A DNA stretch of 64,000 nt from Planctomycetota bacterium. Lineage in GTDB: Bacteria; Planctomycetota; Phycisphaerae; Phycisphaerales; Phycisphaeraceae. The DNA is taken from assembly GCA_021413865.1 (NCBI GenBank), contig JAIOPN010000016.1:124001-188000 (forward strand). The letters run 5' to 3'. The first letter of the stretch is position 1; the number at the start of each line of letters is the position of its first letter. The notes beneath the pieces are model-generated. The model did not search any database and was not told the DNA's origin. It was given only the letters and a program-made list of their open reading frames with translations. The position numbers were made by a program, and so were the translations under genes. Positions 28,388-37,323 of this stretch are shown here, piece by piece.

Positions 28388-28792
28388 ATGCCCGGGGCTG
28401 AACCAGACTTTATGAAAGCCGCTGCGGCACGCCTCGAAGTAGCCGTATTTCTTGCGGATAATCGATACACCCTCGATTCCTACTACCTGACGGGGTATGC
28501 AATTGAGTGCAGCCTAAAGGCGATAATCCTCACAAGGACGCCCGTCCAGGAACGACCGGCGACTTTTCTCCGTGTTACATCCGGCAAGAGCATGCACAAT
28601 TTTGAGGTGCTTAAGGACGAGCTCCACAAAATGGGCTGTGAGGTTCCGATGGATTTGGTCAGGTTATTACGGCGATATCGTTGGTCAACCAACATGCGTT
28701 ACGATCACACGCGCCGACCAACGTCGGAGGCACGAGGGTTTCTGAAGGCCGCGGAACGGGTGTATAATTGGGGTAAAGAGGAATTGTCATGA
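28388..28792 (+). CDS. HEPN domain protein
   Basis: About 134 residues from ATG at 28388 (MPGAEPDFMKAAAARLEVAV), chosen because GGAG at 28378-28381 is well spaced; 28376 is the alternative. The segments DSYYLTGYAIECSLKAIIL, SMHNFEVLKDELHKMG and RRYRWSTNMRYDHTRRP, then FLKAAERVYNW, are typical of HEPN four-helix bundles. The strict Rx4-6H ribonuclease motif is not certain (the nearest candidates run from the Arg in RWSTNM to the His in YDH). It overlaps the next gene by 4 bp, so the two are co-translated. It may be the HEPN half of a two-gene module; toxin activity is not shown. Confidence 0.75.
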   Translation: MPGAEPDFMKAAAARLEVAVFLADNRYTLDSYYLTGYAIECSLKAIILTRTPVQERPATFLRVTSGKSMHNFEVLKDELHKMGCEVPMDLVRLLRRYRWSTNMRYDHTRRPTSEARGFLKAAERVYNWGKEELS

Positions 28793-29118
28793 GACACGCC
28801 ACGAAGCCGCGATGGCACAGCAAGAAGACGGACGAGACCCGTCTCATTGAGGAATTGCTGCGGGGAAAGTTCGATCAGGCTGATGCCTACCGTTACAACT
28901 CCGCCGCCATCCGTGTCCGGGTCATCGACAAGCGTTTCGCGGGGAAGTCGGACGTGAGCCGGGACACGATGGTGGAGCGGTTGTTGAGGAAACTCCCTGA
29001 GAACATCCAGGGAGACATTGTCACCCTGATCACGTTGGCGCCCGGCGAGGCGGAATCTTCCGTGCGGGCGCAGCTGGCCAATCTGGAGTTTGACGATCCG
29101 TCGCCGTCCAGGTTGTAG
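28789..29118 (+). CDS. Small protein with BolA-like core, paired with HEPN
   Basis: 109 residues overlapping the HEPN stop by ATGA. The core AAIRVRVIDKRFAGKSDVSR and DTMVERLLRKLPENIQGDIV, followed by TLITLAPGEAESS, resembles BolA (strand, F-x-G-K, R-D/H, helix, then strand and P-x-E), but the BolA His is Asp here. The C-terminus ANLEFDDPSPSRL looks like a conserved tail. Similarity was judged by eye. Role unknown; tight coupling to HEPN suggests a partner or antidote. Both genes sit between the two pilT genes. Confidence 0.6.
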   Translation: MRHATKPRWHSKKTDETRLIEELLRGKFDQADAYRYNSAAIRVRVIDKRFAGKSDVSRDTMVERLLRKLPENIQGDIVTLITLAPGEAESSVRAQLANLEFDDPSPSRL

Positions 29119-29168
29119 CTGGCGTGGTGGTGATTGCTTTCCTCTAACCCTGTCGGACCAATGCGCTC

Positions 29169-30245
29169 ATGGCCAAGATCGACACGCTCTTCAGGTACGT
29201 CAAGGACCACAAGGCCAGCGACCTCCACATGCTCCAGGGGTTGCCGCCCAAGATCCGCGTCAGCGGCGAACTGGAGGTGATCAAAGACCACCCCGTGCTC
29301 ACCGAGGAGAGCATGCGCGAGTACCTCTACGAGATCGCCCGGCCCGAGCAGATCAAGAAATACGAGACCACCGGCGACCTGGACTTCGCGTACGGCCTCG
29401 AGGGCGTGGCCCGTTTCCGCTGCAACTACCTCAAGCAGGTCTGGGGCCGCGGGGCCGTCTTCCGCCAGATTCCCGACAAGGTCCTGACCATCGAGAACCT
29501 CAACCTCCCGCCCGCCGTCGCCAAGCTCGCCCACCTGCGCAGCGGCCTGGTGCTCGTCACCGGGCCGACCGGCTCGGGCAAATCGACGACCCTCGCGGCC
29601 GTCATCGACCTGATCAACCGCACCTACCGCAAGCACGTGGTCACCATCGAGGACCCGATCGAGTTTGTGCACCAGAACAAGATGGCGGTCATCACCCAGC
29701 GTGAGGTGGGCCAGCACACGGACGGCTTTGCCGAGGCACTCCGCGCCGCCGTGCGCGAGGACCCGGACGTGATCCTTGTCGGTGAAATGCGTGACCTGGA
29801 GACGATCAGTCTCGCGCTCACCGCGGCGGAGCTGGGCCTGCTCGTGTTCGGTACGCTGCACACCAACAGCGCCGCCAAGACGATCGACCGCGTGATCGAC
29901 GTCTTCCCCGCCGGCCGCCAGCCCATGGTCCGCACCATGCTCGCCGAGAGCGTGCAGGCCATCGTCTCTCAGCTCCTGCTCAGGAAGAAGGACGGCAAGG
30001 GCCGCGTCGCCGCCTTGGAGATCCTCGTCCGCAAGGAGGGCATGGGCAACATGATCCGCGAGGGGGCGATCTCCAAGATCTTCTCCCTCATGGAGACCGG
30101 CAAAGCGGACGGCATGCAGCTCATGGACGTCGCCCTGATGGACCTCATGAAGGCGGGCACCATCGACGGCGAGGCGGCCTACATGAAGGCGTTCAACAAA
30201 TCGACCTTCGAGCCTTTCCGCGCGAAGCCGGACGAAGCGGCCTGA
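29169..30245 (+). CDS. pilT: Type IV pilus retraction ATPase PilT
   Basis: 358 residues, the usual length. KASDLHMLQGLPPKIRVSGE is the N-terminal signature. Walker A GPTGSGKST starts at residue 132; Asp box VVTIEDPIEFVHQNK; Walker B VILVGEMRDLETISLAL; His box HTNSAAKTIDRVIDVF (His231). The hexameric cytoplasmic motor depolymerises pili for twitching or DNA uptake. Compared with the paralogue at 26584 it is canonical. Pilin, pilB and pilC are not in the window. Confidence 0.93.
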   Translation: MAKIDTLFRYVKDHKASDLHMLQGLPPKIRVSGELEVIKDHPVLTEESMREYLYEIARPEQIKKYETTGDLDFAYGLEGVARFRCNYLKQVWGRGAVFRQIPDKVLTIENLNLPPAVAKLAHLRSGLVLVTGPTGSGKSTTLAAVIDLINRTYRKHVVTIEDPIEFVHQNKMAVITQREVGQHTDGFAEALRAAVREDPDVILVGEMRDLETISLALTAAELGLLVFGTLHTNSAAKTIDRVIDVFPAGRQPMVRTMLAESVQAIVSQLLLRKKDGKGRVAALEILVRKEGMGNMIREGAISKIFSLMETGKADGMQLMDVALMDLMKAGTIDGEAAYMKAFNKSTFEPFRAKPDEAA

Positions 30246-30356
30246 GAAACACGTTGGCGCAGAAGCCCGAGCAGTATTTCGCGCAAGCAGCCTGTCAACG
30301 ACGTGCTCTTGCATCTCGACCGGGGCCGGTAACGGCAGACCAGGGAACTCTCTCTG

Positions 30357-32876
30357 ATGCCCTTGCGCACACCCATAAATATTGCGGCCGTCGTTCTGTT
30401 CTGGGTCGTTGTGGCTCGGTCGGAGGTCGCCCGTAGCCCCACGACATCCACGGCACAAGCGGAGCAAGCCATGCAGGCGATACACGATCCGGCGATGGTG
30501 GGCGTGGACACACCGTTGCAGCGATACCTGCGGAGCAGGGGCGTCGGGTCGGACGCGGAGTCCGTGCCGAAGGATTTATGCCCCGTTGAGGCCGCGCCGC
30601 GGGACCGGTTGTCGTTGTCGGTTCGGCCGGTGAGCGCCGGCGGCCAGATGGTGCGTTTGTCGCTGCCGGTGCCGCGGGGCCTGCTGCGCGAGGGGCAATC
30701 GCTCGTCGTGACGGACGGGAAGTGGAGCAGTGTCGCGGCGACGCGTGTGTTGACGTGGTATCCCGTGTCCGAAGGCCAGAAGCCGCTGGCCAGGCGCGTG
30801 ATCGTGACGTTCCCGTATGTCTTCAAGTCGCTGGAGCCCGTTGCGCTGACGTTGAAGCCGGCGGACGAATCGCCCACCGCGGCGGATTGGCCGGTCGCCG
30901 TCAGCGCCGACGCGCAGGGCGTGACGATCGCTTACACCGGCGGCCCGACGATCACGGCGAAGCTCGTCGCCCCGGCGCGGCAGAGCACCGACCCGCCCCA
31001 GAGCCGGGAGGTCGAGTCCAACGCGATGTTCCGCTGGCAGCGGCTGTTGATGCCCGACGCCGCATGGCCCAGGGTGATCGAGACGCGCGTCGATGCCCTG
31101 GGGACGGTCACTGTCGTCGCCCACCTCCAGAACTGGGACGTCAACGCGATCGGCAACGAGCGGTATTTCCTGACCACACCCTACCTGGGCTGGGACCTGG
31201 AGATGCCCGGCTCGCCGTGCAGGCTCAGCGCCGGCGCCGCCGATCTCCCCGCCGACAAACCGCGTCACGAGTTCAAGGATGGCGTCGCCTGCGAGTTCGT
31301 GTTCGGCGACGGCAGGTATCGCATCCACCATCCCACGGCAGCGCACAAGCGCCGCGGGTATGTCGAAGTCGCTCCCGGCGCCCCCGGCAAGGTGACGCAC
31401 TACCGCTACCTCCGGGCCACGCCCTGGGAGAACGTGCCGATGCAGGCCGCCGGGTGGCGGAAGGCGGAGTTCGTCGTCGCGCCGGCTCCGCTCCCGTTGC
31501 TGACGGCGACGCTGGAGTATCCCGTCGAGACCGGGGTGGACTGGCGGTTGTGGGATGAGCTTTACCAGAGCGGCAAGCCGCTGGACCTCCGGGCCATGCC
31601 CGCGGACCTGGCGGCGTTCGCCGACTTCCACCACGACGCGGTGGTCAGGACCATGTGCGTCGGCGATGACTGGGGCGACGTCACCCTGTTCGAGAACGGC
31701 CGCGCCACCGGGATGGTCGATGGCGCGAGCCGGCTCAACCACTGCCCGCCGATTTTCGAGGAGGGGTGGCGCAGCGGCGACCGTCGGCTGGTCAGCACGG
31801 CCGTCCTCTGGTGCGAAAACTTTTACGACACCAGTATCTACTGGGGCACCGGTCCGACGTACGGCGGGTCGCGCTACCCGAGTTACCGCACGAAGCTCCC
31901 GCCGGGCGTCACGGACCAATACCAGTGGCGCGCCGACTCCGGCGGCTGGGCATTCACCACCAAGGGCGCCAGCTCTTTCTTCATGGCCTATGAGCAGACG
32001 GGTGATCCACGCATGCTCCACGCCCTGGACGCGCAGATCACGTACGTCGGCGGCGAGCTGGTCCCGGGGGTGAAATCTTCGACGCGGATGATGGGCATCG
32101 TGATTGACTTCATCCGCCTCTACCGCTGGACCGGCCGACGCGAATACCTCGACAAGGCGCTCGCAGCGTTCCGCTCCTTCACCGCCGTGCTCCAGCCGGA
32201 CCACCTCTTCACCGAGGGCGGCGGCCCGCCCACCAGCAACGACCTGTTCGTGCCCCACGACACGCCGCGCCACGCCTACAAGTTCTACAAACCCAACAAC
32301 ATGGGGTACGCGCTCGAGTCATTGCCCGACCTGTTGCTTCACGCACCCGACGAGCCCCGGCTCAGGGAGTGCGTCACCGCCATGGCTGACTTCATGGCCG
32401 CCGCGCAGGACCCCCTGGGGGGCTGGCGATACCCCCACCCCCGCTCGCCGAACATGCTCACCAGCCACTCCATGCAGCACGCGCATGACATGGCCACCGT
32501 CGGTAGAACTCTCGGGCCTCGGGAGGCCTACCTCGATGCGGCCGAGCGCTTCCTGCGTATGTGGTTTCACGTCTGGGAAAAATCCGGGTGCCTTCCTCAA
32601 AGTCTCGATGTGTGGGAATACGCCGTTGCCAAGAAACAGGGCCTCCCCGCGCCCGACCTCCAGGCCATGTACGAAAAGGTCAACGACCGCGACGCTTCGC
32701 GTGACTACGCCGAGGGTGAAATCACGATGGGCCACGTCGCCCCCGAGGGTTTGGTCTATCTTGCCGATACGCTGCGGTTCTACCTCCAGCACCGCCCGGC
32801 CGAACGCCTGCTCGCGCCGCCGGAAGCGGGATCGCCCCTCGACCAGGTGATGAAACGTATCAACAAGCCCGAATGA
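30357..32876 (+). CDS. Secreted (alpha/alpha)-toroid protein, probable polysaccharide-active enzyme
   Basis: 839 residues with an N-terminal hydrophobic segment (INIAAVVLFWVVVARSEVA) that could be a signal. Residues 80-380 look like beta-sandwich modules (RLSLSVRPVSAGGQMVRLSL). From about 420 the sequence reads like an (alpha/alpha)6 barrel with conserved aromatic and His-rich pieces: FADFHHDAVVRTMCVGDDWG, LWCENFYDTSIYWGTG, NNMGYALESLPDLLLHAPDE and TSHSMQHAHDMATVGRTLGP. This recalls exo-type rhamnogalacturonan lyases or related hydrolases, but I cannot fix the family. An extracytoplasmic polysaccharide-degrading role is inferred. Confidence 0.55.
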   Translation: MPLRTPINIAAVVLFWVVVARSEVARSPTTSTAQAEQAMQAIHDPAMVGVDTPLQRYLRSRGVGSDAESVPKDLCPVEAAPRDRLSLSVRPVSAGGQMVRLSLPVPRGLLREGQSLVVTDGKWSSVAATRVLTWYPVSEGQKPLARRVIVTFPYVFKSLEPVALTLKPADESPTAADWPVAVSADAQGVTIAYTGGPTITAKLVAPARQSTDPPQSREVESNAMFRWQRLLMPDAAWPRVIETRVDALGTVTVVAHLQNWDVNAIGNERYFLTTPYLGWDLEMPGSPCRLSAGAADLPADKPRHEFKDGVACEFVFGDGRYRIHHPTAAHKRRGYVEVAPGAPGKVTHYRYLRATPWENVPMQAAGWRKAEFVVAPAPLPLLTATLEYPVETGVDWRLWDELYQSGKPLDLRAMPADLAAFADFHHDAVVRTMCVGDDWGDVTLFENGRATGMVDGASRLNHCPPIFEEGWRSGDRRLVSTAVLWCENFYDTSIYWGTGPTYGGSRYPSYRTKLPPGVTDQYQWRADSGGWAFTTKGASSFFMAYEQTGDPRMLHALDAQITYVGGELVPGVKSSTRMMGIVIDFIRLYRWTGRREYLDKALAAFRSFTAVLQPDHLFTEGGGPPTSNDLFVPHDTPRHAYKFYKPNNMGYALESLPDLLLHAPDEPRLRECVTAMADFMAAAQDPLGGWRYPHPRSPNMLTSHSMQHAHDMATVGRTLGPREAYLDAAERFLRMWFHVWEKSGCLPQSLDVWEYAVAKKQGLPAPDLQAMYEKVNDRDASRDYAEGEITMGHVAPEGLVYLADTLRFYLQHRPAERLLAPPEAGSPLDQVMKRINKPE

Positions 32877-33066
32877 ACCCGCCGACCCGTCGCCGATCGC
32901 ACTCCGGTGTCTCTTCGGCTACCATGAATCCATCGCTCCGTGTCTGGACCCCGTTCGGCCTGTTGGGCGGCTGGCGGGATGTAAAAAATCAGGCCCAACG
33001 ACAGTTTGCATGCCACGATCCCCGGCCGATTCGGTCGGGCGGTGGCGTGCCGACACGGAGCGCGAT

Positions 33067-34656
33067 ATGCCTGGTTCCATCACCCTCCCGCAGGTCGTCC
33101 TCGATCTCGAAGAGGAAGACCGCAAAAAGTACGAGGCCCTCTCCGCGCCCAAGTCGATCGTCGTGCGCTACGGCTCGATGAAGATGGTCGCCGAGCTGCC
33201 CTACGACGGCGACGCCAAGCCCGGCTGCGGCTCCAAGCTGGTCATCCGCTCCCGCCGAGGCATCGAGCTGGGCGAGATGCTCACCACCACCTGCGGCAAC
33301 GGCGGGTGCGGCAAGAACATCACCCGCAAGCAGATGCTCGAGTACATCGACAACTCCGGCGGCCGTGACTACCCCTTCACCAACGAGGGCCGCGTCCTCC
33401 GCGTCGCCACCGTCGAGGACCTCAACGAGCAGATGCGCCTCGACGGCACGAAGATGCCCATGATCCGCATGGCCCGGCAGGTCACCGAGGAGCTCGCCCT
33501 GCCCATGAAGGTGGTTGACGTCGAGCTCCTGCTCGGCGGCGAGCGCGTCATCTTCCATTACACCAGCGAGACGTGGATCGACTTCCGCGAGCTGGTCCGC
33601 CGGCTGGCGGCGGAGTACCACACCCGCATCGAGATGCACCAGGTCAACGCCCGTGACGAGGCCCGCCTCACCGCCGACTACGAGAAGTGCGGCCAGCACT
33701 GCTGCTGCAAGCAGTTCCTCAAGGTGCTCAAGCCCGTCTCCATGCGCTCCGCCAAGGTGCAGAAGGCGACGCTCGACCCGACCAAGATCAGCGGGCGCTG
33801 CGGCCGGCTCATGTGCTGCCTCCGCTACGAGGACCAGACCTACGAAGAGCTCCGCAAGCGTTTGCCCAATCGCCAGACGCGCGTCATGACCGCCGACGGC
33901 CCGGGCACCGTGATCGACACGCAGATCCTCACGCAGCTCGCGCTCGTCCGCCTCGACAAAGACCCCAAGCCCGCCGCCTACCCGCTGGAAAACATCGAGA
34001 TCCTCGCCAAGGACCACCCCAACTACCGCCCGCCGCCCCCCCCGCTGACGCCCGAGGAGCGTGCCGCGGAACGTGCGCAGGGACGCGCCGGGGGCGCCGG
34101 CTCCGCACCGCCCGCGGGCCCCGGCGCACCGCGCCCGCCGCGCGACGACCGTGGTGGCAGGCCTAACGACCGCCCCCAGCGCAACGAGCCGCGCCGGCCC
34201 ACGCCCGGCGCGCCCCTCCGCGGCAGCGAGGTCGAGTCCCGCGAGGGCACGCGCTCCGACGCGCTGCCTGGTGAGCCGCGCGACATCACTAACAACCCGA
34301 AAGCCGGCGGCGGCGCAGCGCCGCCGACCGGCCAACCCGCCCCGTTCACCGACGCGGACCACGGCAGCGATGAACCCATGGGCGACGAAGGCCCCGACGA
34401 CGGCGGCGACGAGGCCACGTCACCCGATGGAAACATCGTGAGCGACGGCAACAACGCACCCGGCGCACAAGGAAACTCCGACGCCCCTGGAACACCGGGC
34501 GCTCCCGGCGAACCCGGCAGCGGTCGGCGTAAGCGTCGGCGTCGCCGGCGCGGCCGCGGCGGCCGTGGCCGCGGCGACGGGCAGGGCGGCGGCCCCGGCC
34601 CCGGACCATCCGGCGGTGGGGGCGGCGGCGCACCCTCCGGCCCGCCGCCGGCGTGA
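33067..34656 (+). CDS. ricT: PSP1 / RicT-like regulatory protein with long low-complexity RGG-type tail
   Basis: 529 residues from ATG at 33067 (MPGSITLPQVVLDLEEEDRK). The PSP1 core includes cysteines CGNGGC (about 75-80), YEKCGQHCCCKQFLKVLKP and ISGRCGRLMCCLRYEDQTYE, the Fe-S ligand motifs of RicT/YaaT proteins. In Bacillus RicT works in the RicAFT complex that affects RNase Y and competence or biofilm. From about residue 330 the protein becomes Pro/Gly/Asp-rich and ends with a polybasic then Gly-rich stretch (RRKRRRRRRGRGGRGRG), about 200 residues beyond the core. That tail may bind RNA. A hairpin repeat follows at 34692. Confidence 0.85.
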   Translation: MPGSITLPQVVLDLEEEDRKKYEALSAPKSIVVRYGSMKMVAELPYDGDAKPGCGSKLVIRSRRGIELGEMLTTTCGNGGCGKNITRKQMLEYIDNSGGRDYPFTNEGRVLRVATVEDLNEQMRLDGTKMPMIRMARQVTEELALPMKVVDVELLLGGERVIFHYTSETWIDFRELVRRLAAEYHTRIEMHQVNARDEARLTADYEKCGQHCCCKQFLKVLKPVSMRSAKVQKATLDPTKISGRCGRLMCCLRYEDQTYEELRKRLPNRQTRVMTADGPGTVIDTQILTQLALVRLDKDPKPAAYPLENIEILAKDHPNYRPPPPPLTPEERAAERAQGRAGGAGSAPPAGPGAPRPPRDDRGGRPNDRPQRNEPRRPTPGAPLRGSEVESREGTRSDALPGEPRDITNNPKAGGGAAPPTGQPAPFTDADHGSDEPMGDEGPDDGGDEATSPDGNIVSDGNNAPGAQGNSDAPGTPGAPGEPGSGRRKRRRRRRGRGGRGRGDGQGGGPGPGPSGGGGGGAPSGPPPA

Positions 34657-34691
34657 CATGCCCGGACCCTTCGGGCATTACACATGCTCCG

Positions 34692-34806
34692 TCCTATAGC
34701 CCCCGGCTCGGCCGGGGGGTTCTTCGTTGGATCAACGCACACGCGGCGCATGTCCGGTATCCGGGAATCGCTCACGGAACCCCCCGGCGGAGCCGGGGGC
34801 TATGGG
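34692..34806. repeat. Hairpin repeat type B, copy 1
   Basis: CTATAGCCCCCGGCTCGGCC is mirrored by GGCGGAGCCGGGGGCTATGG about 70 bp later. The same arms recur at 37197-37312 and in compact form at 43718-43750. It lies after the PSP1 gene and may also end its transcript. Confidence 0.85.
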
Positions 34807-34909
34807 TGAGGAGACATAACGTCCGGTGAGGAATGAATCACCCAATGCGGACGTTTACCGTCGGTGGTAATCTCCGTGCGCTCATCAATCTTTCCCCGCG
34901 AGGTGCGGC

Positions 34910-35926
34910 ATGCTTCGAGTCATCGTTGTCGGTGTCGGTCCGATCGGCCTCTCCTGCGCCCACGCCGTGCACGCCGAGCGCGACATGAAACTCGTCGGCC
35001 TCGTGGACCTCGACCCCGCCAAGCGAGGCAAGCGTCTCACCCAACTCGCCGACGAGAGCGGCACGGCCGCGCCGAACGCCGACGCCGGCCCCGCCGTGAC
35101 CGAGAGCCTCGATGCCGCCGTCGCCGGCGGGGCGGACGTCGCCATCCTCACCACGTCATCCGACTTCCGCGTCGTCGCGCCGACCATCCGCGAACTGCTC
35201 AAGCGAGGCCTGGCGGTGGTGAGCAGTTGCGAGCAGATGGTCTGGCCGTGGTACCGGCACGAGGCGTTGGGCCACGCGATCGACGCCGACGCGAAGGCGG
35301 CGGGCCGCGCGGTGCTGGGCACGGGCGTGAACCCCGGCTTCGTCATGGACTTCGCCGCGGTGGCGCTCTCCTGCATGGTGCGCCGCGTCACCGCCGTGCG
35401 CTGCGAGCGCCGCGTCGATGCGGGCCTGCGCCGTCGGCCGCTGCAGGCCAAGGTCGGCGCGACCATGACCGTCGAGCGCTTCCGCGAACTGGCTGCGCAG
35501 GACAAGATCGGCCACGAGGGGTTACCCGAGTCCGTGGCGATGATCGCCGCCGGCCTGGGCCGCCGCGCCGAGCCCGGCTCCGTCGCCATCACACTCGATC
35601 CGGTCGTCGCCGAAAAAAGCCTCCCCTCGGCGCTGGGGCTCATCCAGCCCGGGCAGGTCGCGGGCATCCACAACGTCGGCAAGTGGTCGGGCGATGGCCT
35701 GACCATCGAGCTCGACCTCACCATGGCGGTGGGGACCACCGAGCCGCGCGACGTGGTGACGCTTGACGGCCCGGTGCAGGTCCGCTGCAAAATCCCCGGC
35801 GGCCTCCCCGGCGACTCGGCGACCGTCGCCGCGATGATCAACCACGTCCGCGCCGTCCACAAGGCGGTGCCCGGCCTGCGCACCATGCTCGATATGCCCG
35901 TCGCCGGCTGCGTGGGACGGGATTGA
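34910..35926 (+). CDS. Dihydrodipicolinate-reductase-like dehydrogenase (2,4-diaminopentanoate dehydrogenase-like)
   Basis: 338 residues. The N-terminal Rossmann motif is VIVVGVGPIGLSCAHAV. TSSDFRVVAPTIRELLKRGL and VVSSCEQMVW are followed by the signature GTGVNPGFVMDFAAVALSCM, characteristic of the DapB-like family that includes 2,4-diaminopentanoate dehydrogenase. It is therefore an NAD(P)-dependent cytoplasmic oxidoreductase. The substrate is not determined; the ornithine-degradation enzymes that accompany Ord in clostridia are absent here. It is flanked by hairpin repeats on both sides. Confidence 0.8.
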   Translation: MLRVIVVGVGPIGLSCAHAVHAERDMKLVGLVDLDPAKRGKRLTQLADESGTAAPNADAGPAVTESLDAAVAGGADVAILTTSSDFRVVAPTIRELLKRGLAVVSSCEQMVWPWYRHEALGHAIDADAKAAGRAVLGTGVNPGFVMDFAAVALSCMVRRVTAVRCERRVDAGLRRRPLQAKVGATMTVERFRELAAQDKIGHEGLPESVAMIAAGLGRRAEPGSVAITLDPVVAEKSLPSALGLIQPGQVAGIHNVGKWSGDGLTIELDLTMAVGTTEPRDVVTLDGPVQVRCKIPGGLPGDSATVAAMINHVRAVHKAVPGLRTMLDMPVAGCVGRD

Positions 35927-35935
35927 TTTGAACTC

Positions 35936-36190
35936 TGCCCCGGAGGGGCAACGGGTTGTAGCCACGGGTGGAGCGGCGTCTTCGCCGCGCAACCCGTGGA
36001 AAGGTGATTGTGCATTTTCTTATCCCGCCCCGGAGGGGCGGCGGAAGCGCACGTCGTCGCGCATGCCTCCTTCGCCTCTCCGGGGCGAGAAGAGTAAAAA
36101 AGAGATCGCTTTCCACGGGTTGCGCTGCGCCCGCGGAGACACGGGCTGCGCTCCACCCGTGGCTACAATCCGCCGCCCCATCCGGGGCGG
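35936..36190. repeat. Nested palindromic repeat type C
   Basis: GTAGCCACGGGTGGAGC (35958-35974) pairs with GCTCCACCCGTGGCTAC around 36149-36166. Inside lie a second pair (AACCCGTGGAAAG with CTTTCCACGGGTT) and GCCCCGGAGGGGC-type palindromes. The composite looks like one mobile palindrome with others inserted. Together with type D it fills the 393-bp gap between 35926 and 36320. Confidence 0.7.
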
Positions 36191-36203
36191 AAAACGAATC
36201 CTC

Positions 36204-36344
36204 ACTCCTCCGTCACACCGATCACCGGCGGGTGCCACTGGTCGCGTCTTCGAGACCAGTGTTTTTCTGGAGATCAAGAGCACTGGTCTGCTAAGAAGTC
36301 GACCAGTGGCACCCGACAATTACTCCTCCGTCACGCTGATCACC
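36204..36344. repeat. Hairpin repeat type D flanked by a duplicated gene end
   Basis: GGGTGCCACTGGTC (36230-36243) and GACCAGTGGCACCC (36301-36314) are perfect inverted arms. The flanks 36204-36226 and 36322-36344 are direct copies of each other (21 of 23 bases), each encoding the C-terminal VI(S/G)VTEE plus stop of the minus-strand lipoprotein gene. Confidence 0.8.
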
Positions 36345-37201
36345 AGCACCGACTGCACCTCGCTCTTCAACCGCCGCGCCGCGAGCAGCACATCGCCCAG
36401 CCGCAGCGGCGGTGGTGGCGGCGGCAGTGTGGCCACGGGTTGCGTCGCGGCCGGGTCGGCGGGCTGGGTCTCGGGCTGCGTCGCCGCTGGCGGCCCCTCG
36501 ATCGGCGGGGGTGGCACGACGGCCAGGACCAGGGCGTGGTCCTTATCGACCATCATCGACATCGCCAGCTCCGTGAAGACCCGGCCCGAGTGGTCGAACT
36601 CATCGGGTGTTTGTGGCAGCAGCGTGGCGACGCGGTAGTAAAGATGCGGCGTGAAGGTGACGCGCAGCAGGCCGTCGGGCTGCGCCGCCACGCTCAGCAG
36701 GAATTGCGGCTGGCCGGGTTGGAGCAGGAGCGGGCGCGTCTGGCCGTCGTCCTCGGCCCATTCGATGATGGTCTTGCGGTTGAGTGGCGGGGCGGCCGCC
36801 AGCACAGCGTCCCGTCCCTCCGGTGTGAGGATCATCTGCCGTTCTTCGTTTAGCCGCTTCGGGAGTTGGCGTGAGAACGCGGCCAGTTGCGCCGTTTCCA
36901 GCAGCCCGGCGCGCAGGCCGTTGGAGTCCCACCGCTCCAGCGCCGCGTCACCGAGGGGAATCCGCACCAGCGACCACGCTTTGTCCAAACGCTCACCCCG
37001 AGCCACGTCGGCGCGCTGCACGTGGATGCGGAACGTGCGGTGAGGCTGCGTCTGCGCCGGGTCGGGCGGCCGGATTTGTTTACGCGGCGGTGGCGGGCCC
37101 AGGTCGATCGTGTTGTCGGTGGCGGCGGACTTGTTGTGAGATGCGCAGCCCGCGAGGGTGAGGGCGATGACGCAGAGCAGCCACGCGGCGCTCCGCCCCA
37201 T
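36320..37201 (-). CDS. Lipoprotein of unknown function
   Basis: 293 residues from the ATG at 37201 (MGRSAAWLLCVIALTLAGCA), a lipobox signal. The mature protein has FRIHVQRADVARGERLDKAW, LLQPGQPQFLLSVAAQPDGL and a Pro/Thr-rich stretch (AATQPETQPADPAATQPVAT) before the end VLVISVTEE. I recognise no domain. The start codon lies inside hairpin repeat B copy 2, so that repeat forms its 5' end. The 3' end was copied by repeat D. It precedes argD on the same strand in position only: argD (37324-38583) is upstream. Confidence 0.65.
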   Translation of the reverse strand: MGRSAAWLLCVIALTLAGCASHNKSAATDNTIDLGPPPPRKQIRPPDPAQTQPHRTFRIHVQRADVARGERLDKAWSLVRIPLGDAALERWDSNGLRAGLLETAQLAAFSRQLPKRLNEERQMILTPEGRDAVLAAAPPLNRKTIIEWAEDDGQTRPLLLQPGQPQFLLSVAAQPDGLLRVTFTPHLYYRVATLLPQTPDEFDHSGRVFTELAMSMMVDKDHALVLAVVPPPPIEGPPAATQPETQPADPAATQPVATLPPPPPPLRLGDVLLAARRLKSEVQSVLVISVTEE

Positions 37202-37312
37202 AGCCCCCGGCTCGGCCGGGGGGTTCCGCGAGCGATCACCGAATGCCATATATGCACCGCAAATTCGTAGGCCCAACAAGACCCCCCCCCCGGCGGAGCC
37301 CGGGGCTATGGG
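37197..37312. repeat. Hairpin repeat type B, copy 2
   Basis: CCATAGCCCCCGGCTCGGCC is mirrored by GGCGGAGCCCGGGGCTATGG. It lies between argD and the lipoprotein gene and supplies that gene's ATG (37199-37201, minus strand). Confidence 0.85.
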
Positions 37313-37323
37313 ACAGAATCGCA

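Noticed and set aside
28388-28792. Calling the HEPN protein a ribonuclease toxin
   Set aside because: The strict Rx4-6H motif is not clear, and HEPN families without nuclease activity are common.
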